Assembly: GCA_016650175.1 (NCBI GenBank)
Contig: JAENWG010000010.1
Location: 1 to 41,868 of the forward strand
Source: Peptostreptococcaceae bacterium
GTDB lineage: Bacteria > Bacillota > Clostridia > Peptostreptococcales > Anaerovoracaceae
Length of the DNA stretch: 41,868 bases
Direction: 5' to 3'
How positions within the stretch are numbered: position 1 is the stretch's first letter; each line of letters starts with the position of its first letter. Under the pieces are notes generated by a model. The model was not told the origin of the DNA and ran no database searches. It saw only the letters and a list, made by a program, of their open reading frames with translations. The translations under genes and the position numbers were made by a program. Shown here one piece after another: positions 26,360 through 32,033 of the stretch.

Positions 26360-26590
26360 TTGGACATTATAAAAGTATTTGGAACTAATTTAAAAGAATA
26401 TCGAAACAAAATAGGTGTTTCTCAAGAAAAATTTGCAGAAATGTGTGGTTTGCACAGAACCTACATTAGCGATATTGAAAGATTTCAACGAAGCATATCT
26501 TTAGGAAATATACAGAAAATAGCTGATGCCTTAGAAATCGAGACCTATATGTTATTCATACAAAATGATTCTGATGATATAGAAGATTGA
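26360..26590 (+). CDS. XRE-family regulator resembling C proteins (element B)
   Basis: 76 residues, starting with TTG, with GGAGGT nine bases upstream. The HTH (LKEYRNKIGVSQEKFAEMCG, then LHRTYISDIERFQRSISLGN) is homologous to the element A regulator, and the last third (IQKIADALEIETYMLFIQND) is identical between them. No restriction-modification genes accompany it. It probably represses its own and the excisionase promoter; control of the cargo is possible. Confidence 0.87.
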   Translation: MDIIKVFGTNLKEYRNKIGVSQEKFAEMCGLHRTYISDIERFQRSISLGNIQKIADALEIETYMLFIQNDSDDIED

Positions 26591-26645
26591 AGTAATGATA
26601 GTTCTCTGTTAGATTTATCTTATACATTTAATCTAATTAATACTA

Positions 26646-26688
26646 AAAAGACAAGTAAACGTGCTGCTAATCGTTTTACCTGTCTTTC
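26646..26688. terminator. Bidirectional terminator between XRE and Ltp-like genes
   Basis: Imperfect hairpin AAAGACAAGTAAACG with CGTTTTACCTGTCTTT around a 10-base loop, followed by T-rich DNA on the plus strand and A-rich DNA before it. Confidence 0.7.
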
Positions 26689-26716
26689 TTTTATTTTTTT
26701 ATTAAATAATTAAAGT

Positions 26717-27256
26717 TTAATAGCCATTGGCTTCAACACCATAAGTTGCTTGTTCTGTTGTAAAACCTTCGTACACTAATTGATCTATTAATCCTTGACG
26801 AGAAAAAGAATCATAATCTAAATATTCTTTTGCACAATATTCTGCTTGATCATTCCAATTCGCTCCACAATTGTCAGAACCATAGGTCGCTTCTTCTGTT
26901 GTATAACCTTCATACTCTAATTGTCCTATTAATCCTGTATAGGAAAATGCGCTATAATCTAGATAATCTTTAGCTGTATTTAGTGCATTTTTTTCTCCGA
27001 TAGTAATTGGATCCTCTTCAACTACAGGTTCTTCAACGACAGCTTCTTCAACGACAGCTTCTTCGGCGACAGTTTCTTCGGCGACAGCTTCTTCGGCGAC
27101 AGCTTCTTCTGTCCCTTCAGTTGCTGTTGACTCTAAATCATCATCACTTAATCCCGCACCACCTATTCCAAATAATAACACAATAATTATCACCCAGAAC
27201 CACCATCTTTTAAATATAGATTTTTTAACTTTTGGGTTTTGTTTGTTTCTTTTCAT
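26717..27256 (-). CDS. Ltp-like membrane-anchored protein, candidate superinfection exclusion factor
   Basis: 179 residues. A basic N-terminus and one membrane helix (WWFWVIIIVLLFGIGGAG, about 18-36) anchor it. Then comes an acidic repetitive linker (EEAVAEEAVAEETVAEEAVV) and two copies of the 'host cell surface-exposed lipoprotein' (Ltp) motif: NALNTAKDYLDYSAFSYTGL with GQLEYEGYTTEEATYG, and CAKEYLDYDSFSRQGL with DQLVYEGFTTEQATYG. In streptococcal phage TP-J34 the Ltp protein blocks DNA injection by related phages. Here the anchor is a membrane helix, not a lipobox. It is alone between terminators, GGAG-type RBS. Function is inferred from the family. Confidence 0.82.
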   Translation of the reverse strand: MKRNKQNPKVKKSIFKRWWFWVIIIVLLFGIGGAGLSDDDLESTATEGTEEAVAEEAVAEETVAEEAVVEEAVVEEPVVEEDPITIGEKNALNTAKDYLDYSAFSYTGLIGQLEYEGYTTEEATYGSDNCGANWNDQAEYCAKEYLDYDSFSRQGLIDQLVYEGFTTEQATYGVEANGY

Positions 27257-27477
27257 TCTTTACTCCTTTTTTTAATATTAAATTTATTCATCTAATAACT
27301 CTTCTATATTTTTATTCAATCTTTTTATCTTCCGTTATTATACTCCTATTTATTTTTGATTTAGTTAAATGTAATGAATAGACCGTTTTTTGTAATAAAA
27401 ATCTGTTTTCTAACTCGTAGTTTATATTTCATTAAATACTAATAAGGTTTATACTATTACTGGAAGGCGGTAACAAA

Positions 27478-27990
27478 ATGAGAAAAAGTATATTTATAGC
27501 TTGGTGTGTAGTAGTAGCTGTTTTAGTAATTATTATTGGTTATAAACTCATCTCCGACAACTACAACAATCCTTCGAGCGATAATAATAATGATGATGAT
27601 TATGTTGGTGTCTATTCTCCTGATGAAAGTGATGATAATTATGCGAATTCAATGAGCGGTTATGCTAACTTATATATTACTTCTAATCAAACCGCATACT
27701 ACCATTTAGGTGAAGATGTTTCTATTTCTCATTCATGTAACGGAACTTCCGTCAGTTCAGGATCTAAAGTCCCATTTAATAACGACACTACTATAACTAC
27801 TACCATAACTGAATATGATTCTATTCCTGACTCTAATACAATTAATGTCTGTTTGAACAATTTAACTTCAGATGAATTAATGTATGGCGTTACTTATACT
27901 GGAGATTTAACTGTATATGAAAACGGAGGTACAAGATATCCGGATGCATATGCTACATGGTATTTGGAATATGAGTTTGTTCCGTATTAA
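27478..27990 (+). CDS. Unknown membrane-anchored extracytoplasmic protein
   Basis: 170 residues. N-terminal membrane helix or uncleaved signal (IAWCVVVAVLVIIIGYKL), then a linker rich in Asn and Asp (SSDNNNDDDY) and a beta-rich, Ser/Thr/Tyr-rich domain of about 110 residues (ANLYITSNQTAYYHLGEDVS). GGAAGGCGG precedes the ATG. It stands alone on the plus strand in element B, opposite to the other cargo. It resembles nothing I can name; a surface role is likely. Confidence 0.72.
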   Translation: MRKSIFIAWCVVVAVLVIIIGYKLISDNYNNPSSDNNNDDDYVGVYSPDESDDNYANSMSGYANLYITSNQTAYYHLGEDVSISHSCNGTSVSSGSKVPFNNDTTITTTITEYDSIPDSNTINVCLNNLTSDELMYGVTYTGDLTVYENGGTRYPDAYATWYLEYEFVPY

Positions 27991-27994
27991 AAAA

Positions 27995-28012
27995 GGCAGC
28001 CCGAAAGCTGCC
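27995..28012 (-). terminator. Intrinsic terminator of the element B cargo operon
   Basis: Stem GGCAGC/GCTGCC with a 6-base loop, followed by TTTTTT on the minus strand. It ends the operon 30799-28027 and lies directly after the stop of the convergent gene 27478-27990. Confidence 0.85.
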
Positions 28013-28026
28013 TGTAATAATTCTAT

Positions 28027-28203
28027 TTATTCTATCGTACCTTTGAAAAACTCTTTCAGTTCTTCATAAGGTATTTCTGTCCGCTTACTAACATCCTTCA
28101 ACACACCCTCGCAAGCTACCTGAAGTTCCGCTAATGTAGTTTCTGGATCTGTATCTCCTCTTTCAATATAAGCTACATCCTCATTCACATTAATCTTTAA
28201 CAT
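28027..28203 (-). CDS. Small conserved element protein, 58 aa (element B copy)
   Basis: 58 codons, homologous to 23488-23664 (45 of 58 residues identical, the first 30 nearly so: MLKINVNEDVAYIERGDTD). Differences cluster in the C-terminal half. It lies last in the cargo operon, after the AAA-DUF4435 pair, with the shared leader 28204-28350 before it. No known function. Confidence 0.78.
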   Translation of the reverse strand: MLKINVNEDVAYIERGDTDPETTLAELQVACEGVLKDVSKRTEIPYEELKEFFKGTIE

Positions 28204-28350
28204 TCGTTTACACCTTCCTTTTCTTGGATTGATATAATCATATCTTATTCATCTAAGAATCCGCTAGTGCTAAACGTATCTTTTTGATACATAGTTGTGC
28301 TATTTTCAATGATATTAGATAATATTTACTCATTTCATAGGCATCTTCAA
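28204..28350 (-). repeat. Dispersed intergenic repeat, copy 3 (leader of the 58-aa gene)
   Basis: The first 105 bp closely match copy 1 (23665-23773), including CATCTTATTCATCTAAGAAT-like, AGTGCTAAACGT and the GTTTACACCTTCC start. The last 40 bp up to the DUF4435 gene do not. Confidence 0.68.
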
Positions 28351-29256
28351 TTAACCAAGTTGCGTGTTAATATACCGTGACAAACAGTCTGGAACTTCTG
28401 CATATTGTGTCAAATTTGATATCAAAGTGTTCTCTTCGATTTTACCTAATGTCACAAGTCTTCTCTTCCTAAAATACTTCCAATTGGCTCTTTTATTGGA
28501 ATCCTCAAACATATTATTCAAATATAAAGGCATAGCCTGCCTAAAATATTTGCCTCTTATCAGTTTTTCTGGTTCATTTTGCAAATATTTTATTGCATGT
28601 TCTATTTCATTTTCATTTACTTCTACAAAATTTGGGATTAAATCCATTACTTCTTGATAATTTTTCAATCCTTTAATTTGATTATATTTCTTCATTTTGC
28701 TTAAGTCTGGTTTATCGCAACAATATTTAGCTTTATTCTTCTGCAAATAATAACACGCATTTGCATATAGTATTTCTTGACAAATTATATCTCTACTACT
28801 TTTTAAATATTCAACAGCTGATTCATAATCTAAATAATCCTCGTGATTTTTAAAACCATTAAATCCCATTGTACCCTTAACTATTTCCACTATTGCTTCA
28901 TCTGTTATAAATAAATTTTCTATTGAATAACAAGGGGTAACATATATTTCTTTGGGAATATCAGAATTATCATCATAGTCTTTATCTACGAAATACAAAA
29001 GTTTTTTATTTTTGGCTAATTTTGTAGACCTTTTAATAAATTCATATACTTTAATAACATTCTCTTTACCCTGGCAAATGTAATGATTTTGTTTTCTTCC
29101 TTTATAGAAAGATCTTAGAACGCTGCCATAATATAAATAATCATCTTTTCCTTCAAAAAATAAGAATATATCATATCTACTGAATTCTGAAATAAATTCC
29201 ATATAAACAACCTGATCGCCTTCAGCTTCATTAATTAAATCATCGACTAAACTCAT
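28351..29256 (-). CDS. DUF4435 (TOPRIM-like) protein, AriB-like effector candidate
   Basis: 301 residues. The N-terminal half has the TOPRIM-type acidic pattern: FFEGKDDYLYYGSVLRSFY (glutamate at about residue 33) and LLYFVDKDYDDNSD (aspartates at about 88-92), followed by YVTPCYSIENLFIT, a usual DUF4435 motif. In PARIS, DUF4435 protein AriB is released by the ATPase AriA on sensing a phage anti-restriction protein and acts as a toxic tRNA nuclease. The gene lies one base after the AAA ATPase gene. The pairing and residues support a PARIS-like effector; target and trigger are unknown. Confidence 0.8.
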   Translation of the reverse strand: MSLVDDLINEAEGDQVVYMEFISEFSRYDIFLFFEGKDDYLYYGSVLRSFYKGRKQNHYICQGKENVIKVYEFIKRSTKLAKNKKLLYFVDKDYDDNSDIPKEIYVTPCYSIENLFITDEAIVEIVKGTMGFNGFKNHEDYLDYESAVEYLKSSRDIICQEILYANACYYLQKNKAKYCCDKPDLSKMKKYNQIKGLKNYQEVMDLIPNFVEVNENEIEHAIKYLQNEPEKLIRGKYFRQAMPLYLNNMFEDSNKRANWKYFRKRRLVTLGKIEENTLISNLTQYAEVPDCLSRYINTQLG

Positions 29257-29257
29257 A

Positions 29258-30799
29258 TTATTCCCCTACTTTTAAAAATGATAGCTCTTTTGTTAATTCT
29301 GAATAATTTTCTTTGAAAATAAAAGGAGAGTGCGTAGCTACTATTAGCATCGCAATTTTTTTAGATTCATAAATATCCTTTAATAAGGTCTTCTGCCAAG
29401 CTATGGACAATGATAATTCAGGTTCATCCATTACCATTATGCCTTTTGTCATTAATTCTAAATACACTTTAGAAAAAACCGACACTATTTGCTTTTCACC
29501 TGAAGACAACTGATCGAATGTAATAATTTCGTTGTCATTAGTTATAATTTTAATTGATAACAAAGCTTCATTATATTCAATCTTTTTATTCGTAAGATAT
29601 TTATTACAAGTGCTTGTAAAATTTTTTAATTTGTCATTTATTGCTTCTTGATCTTTATATATGTCTACCAACCTGTTTAAATAATAACTTAAAAACACTT
29701 GATTCGTATTGTCAAGATTACCTTTTAGGAAACGATTTAATTTGCTTAAATTCTTTATACTATCACGACCTATGCGGTCTATTACTACGTTTGCTTTATA
29801 TATATCCATTTCATTATAATCATTTGAGAGTTCATCTATACTTTTATTACTTAATAAGTCTCCAATGATCTCGCCGTTCATTTTTGTATATGAATTGTTT
29901 GCATCTTCAGACATTTTCATTAATAGATTATTAATAATCATTTCAACATCATGCATTCCAAAATTTGCATAATTAATCATTTTATTGCTGTTTGTTCTAT
30001 TAGAAATTTCATCATCCATAGATACTTCAATTCTTCTATAGGTCGGGAAAAAACAAACTTCTTCACTTATCATGCTTTTTATCTCAAACAACTCCCTAGA
30101 ATAGCTGTAGCTCATTATACGCCTAATCCTATATAACAAATATTTAGATTTATCATAATCTTCCATAGGTCTTCTATAATTGAGGCTATGAACACGCACA
30201 TATTCTTGCCTTTTTAATTCTTTTGAAATATACCTTTCAAGAGTTTCAATACCATCCGCACTTTGATCATCAAGATAACTTTTCAACCTTCGTCTTATCG
30301 TAGGAGAAAAACTCTCATAATTATCATCAATCAGGTTTTCAATTTTACTAATCATTTCTCTATTGACTTTTTTCTTTCCATTATCTATATTAAATACTTT
30401 ATCCTTAACACCTACTGTTATACTTTTAAAATTGATATTCACTAAAAGTCTCTCATTTCCAGTCAAAACAGCATTTATTATATTTAAGATAGTCGTTTTT
30501 CCTTGCCCGTTCTCTGAAACCCAAATATTTATATCTTTATCAAAGTCTATAAAATAATCATTTTTACCAAACAGTCCAATAATTTTAATCCATTTTAATG
30601 GAGATGTATTCATGTTTTTCTTTGGTATTTTATTAATCTCAAGTTTTTTTAGAGCCTTTGTTAATTCTTTAGTTTGTAATACCACTATTCGCCCATCACT
30701 TACCTCTACGTTGTTATTATTGTACTCTAAATATTCAAACATTCGTTCATTTGCCATTCCATATTTTTTAGCAAGCTCGCTTACTTCGTATTTAGTCAT
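29258..30799 (-). CDS. AAA (ABC/OLD-like) ATPase, AriA-like sensor candidate
   Basis: 513 residues. Residues 1-60 look like a small helical, possibly DNA-binding part (YEVSELAKKYGMANERMFEY). The ATPase follows: Walker A in VSENGQGKTTILNIINAVL (about 95), a long helical insert, the signature FDQLSSGEKQIVSVFSKVYL, Walker B in GIMVMDEPELSLSIAWQKTL and the switch histidine in VATHSPFIF. This is the ABC-type AAA fold of OLD, RecF and AriA proteins. The partner DUF4435 gene next to it favours PARIS. The start has no adjacent Shine-Dalgarno site; the hairpin at 30809-30830 lies between it and AAGGAG. Confidence 0.87.
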   Translation of the reverse strand: MTKYEVSELAKKYGMANERMFEYLEYNNNNVEVSDGRIVVLQTKELTKALKKLEINKIPKKNMNTSPLKWIKIIGLFGKNDYFIDFDKDINIWVSENGQGKTTILNIINAVLTGNERLLVNINFKSITVGVKDKVFNIDNGKKKVNREMISKIENLIDDNYESFSPTIRRRLKSYLDDQSADGIETLERYISKELKRQEYVRVHSLNYRRPMEDYDKSKYLLYRIRRIMSYSYSRELFEIKSMISEEVCFFPTYRRIEVSMDDEISNRTNSNKMINYANFGMHDVEMIINNLLMKMSEDANNSYTKMNGEIIGDLLSNKSIDELSNDYNEMDIYKANVVIDRIGRDSIKNLSKLNRFLKGNLDNTNQVFLSYYLNRLVDIYKDQEAINDKLKNFTSTCNKYLTNKKIEYNEALLSIKIITNDNEIITFDQLSSGEKQIVSVFSKVYLELMTKGIMVMDEPELSLSIAWQKTLLKDIYESKKIAMLIVATHSPFIFKENYSELTKELSFLKVGE

Positions 30800-30808
30800 A
30801 TTGTTTTT

Positions 30809-30839
30809 ATAGTATGTTTGTTAATACTATATTGCTCCT
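30809..30839 (-). promoter_or_regulatory. Hairpin between the ribosome binding site and start of the AAA ATPase gene
   Basis: On the minus strand AAGGAG (about 30834-30839) is followed by the hairpin ATAGTAT/ATACTAT (30809-30830), then nine bases and the ATG at 30799. Without folding the spacing is over 30 bases, too long; with the hairpin folded the site comes near the start. No other start codon exists upstream in frame before a stop. Confidence 0.5.
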
Positions 30840-31350
30840 TTCCTTAAGGTTTATTAAATATATTATATCACAATTTTTTCAATTATCATCTCTTATAATT
30901 ATATATACTAGCAAAATCATTTCAACAAAGCTAATTCTTACCCATTATTATAACTGCATACTTATTTATAATCAATAATTACCTCCATTTAAAAACGCAG
31001 CTCTCTCAGTCCGCAACTTTATTATAATCATTAACTAAATAATAGATTAAAGTAATACTTTTTGAGCAATTTTGTAATAATCGCTATAGAGGCATAGAAG
31101 TGTGGTAGACTTCTACCTTGAATTCTGCGCCCTTTAATAGCAAGGGTTATAGAGCTTAATATAATTTTTGCGCTAATTTTGCGTTAATTGTGCACCAGCC
31201 ATGTTTTGATTGGGTAAATATGGGTATAATTAGGTATTTTTTTAAGATATATAGGTGTTTTTTGGTTAATTTAGGAGTAATTCGGGAATAATTAGGTAGA
31301 CTTTTTACACAATAAAGGTATATTTATCGAAAATTATAATTTCAAATATT
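30840..31350. other. Right end of element B: no gene, repeat-rich
   Basis: About 500 bp. It holds the block near 31018-31050 shared with element A, the att-like palindrome at 31103-31116, an arm-like segment (31130-31190, TTTGCGCTAATTTTGCG) and, at 31215-31305, several copies of an AATTAGGTA-type word that may be further protein binding sites. Confidence 0.58.
31103..31116. repeat. Internal att-like palindrome (element B)
   Basis: GGTAGACTTCTACC, identical to 25333-25346, followed by arm-like DNA. See that entry for the likeness to tRNA-Cys. Confidence 0.65.
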
Positions 31351-31400
31351 AAAAAAAGCGCCCTACTCCGTTGAAATTTCAACGTTTCTGACGTTTTTAT
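31351..31400 (-). terminator. Terminator region of the tRNA operon (variant)
   Basis: After tRNA-Cys the minus strand contains the palindrome CGTTGAAATTTCAACG and then GGAGTAGGGCGC and a run of seven T's. The two other att copies have the same flanks, but their palindrome is CTTGCATTTGCAAG. Both arms changed together, so the pairing is kept. Confidence 0.68.
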
Positions 31401-31402
31401 TG

Positions 31403-31477
31403 TGGAGGCGACACCCAGATTTGAACTGGGGGATGGAAGTTTTGCAGACTTCTGCCTTACCGCTTGGCTATGTCGCC
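31403..31477 (-). tRNA. tRNA-Cys (GCA), intact; integration site
   Basis: 75 nt with CCA encoded. Acceptor GGCGACA pairs with TGTCGCC; the anticodon loop CTGCAAA gives GCA. The 3' half is repeated at 20451-20499 and 25673-25720. The recombination point lies in or near AGACTT, in the anticodon arm. Confidence 0.97.
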
Positions 31478-31509
31478 ACACGTTCTATATCATTTAAAAT
31501 TAATTTTGT

Positions 31510-31584
31510 TGGCTAGGGTAGCAGGATTCGAACCTGCGAATGATGGAATCAGAATCCATTGCCTTGCCGCTTGGCGATACCCCA
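31510..31584 (-). tRNA. tRNA-Gln (CTG)
   Basis: 75 nt with encoded CCA. Acceptor TGGGGTA pairs with TACCCTA; the anticodon stem ATGGA/TCCAT encloses TTCTGAT, so the anticodon is CTG (reads CAG). Confidence 0.93.
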
Positions 31585-31592
31585 ATAAAAAA

Positions 31593-31669
31593 TGGGGTGG
31601 ATAGTGGGAGTCGAACCCACGCATACAGGAGCCACAACCCTGTGTCTTAGCCACTTGACGATACCCACC
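31593..31669 (-). tRNA. tRNA-His (GTG)
   Basis: 77 nt including the extra G at position -1 opposite C73 and an encoded CCA. Anticodon loop TTGTGGC gives GTG. Confidence 0.96.
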
Positions 31670-31727
31670 ATAGAAAATGTTTCGTGTAAAAGAGTAACCC
31701 ATCCAATTTTTCAATTGTTAATAAATA

Positions 31728-31804
31728 TGGCGACCTGGATCGGGCTCGAACCGACGACCTCCAGCGTGACAGGCTGGCATTCTAACCAACTGAACTACCA
31801 GGCC
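31728..31804 (-). tRNA. tRNA-Asp (GTC)
   Basis: 77 nt with encoded CCA; T-loop GTTCGAGC and anticodon loop CTGTCAC, anticodon GTC. Confidence 0.97.
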
Positions 31805-31818
31805 AAATATATTTATAA

Positions 31819-31894
31819 TGGTGGGCGTAATAGGGCTCGAACCTATGACCCCCTGCTTGTAAGGCAGGTGCTCTCCCAGCTGAGCTATACGCCC
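31819..31894 (-). tRNA. tRNA-Val (TAC)
   Basis: 76 nt with encoded CCA; GGGCGTA pairs with TACGCCC; anticodon loop CTTACAA, anticodon TAC. Confidence 0.97.
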
Positions 31895-31898
31895 ATTA

Positions 31899-31975
31899 TG
31901 GTAGCGGCGAGTGGACTCGAACCACCGACCTTCCGGGTATGAACCGGACGCTCTAGCCAACTAAGCTACACCGCC
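31899..31975 (-). tRNA. tRNA-Met (CAT), elongator type
   Basis: 77 nt with encoded CCA, anticodon CAT in loop TTCATAC. The body GGCGGTGTAGCTTAG matches elongator tRNA-Met; it lacks the GGG/CCC anticodon stem pairs of the initiator. A tRNA-Ile2 with modified CAT is less likely. Confidence 0.9.
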
Positions 31976-32004
31976 ACACAACAACGCAAAGCGTCGCAAG
32001 AAAT

Positions 32005-32033
32005 ATAATACCAAAAATAGGCATTTTTGTCAA
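32005..32033 (-). promoter_or_regulatory. Promoter of the tRNA operon
   Basis: Minus strand -35 TTGACA (32028-32033), 17-bp spacer, -10 TATTAT (32005-32010), about 30 bp before tRNA-Met. The -35 overlaps the stop codon end of the alpha-galactosidase/galactokinase gene. Confidence 0.88.

Larger units (their letters stand above)
25721..31451. mobile_element. Integrative element B in tRNA-Cys (no integrase; defence cargo)
   Basis: Bounded by att repeat 2 and the intact tRNA-Cys. Same left module as element A (arm repeats, excisionase-like gene, XRE gene) and same right end. Cargo: Ltp-like protein, unknown surface protein, 58-residue protein, DUF4435 protein and AAA ATPase. No integrase. As it adjoins the intact tRNA, it is probably the later arrival and carried the 3' end of the present tRNA-Cys. 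Confidence 0.8.

Noticed and set aside
27000-27120. CRISPR or tandem repeat array
   Set aside because: The repeat encodes the EEAVAEEAV linker of the Ltp-like protein, in frame; no spacers.
31490-31960. Open reading frames on both strands of 70-116 codons
   Set aside because: They run through the tRNA genes and their spacers, and the codons follow tRNA sequence; no ribosome binding sites.
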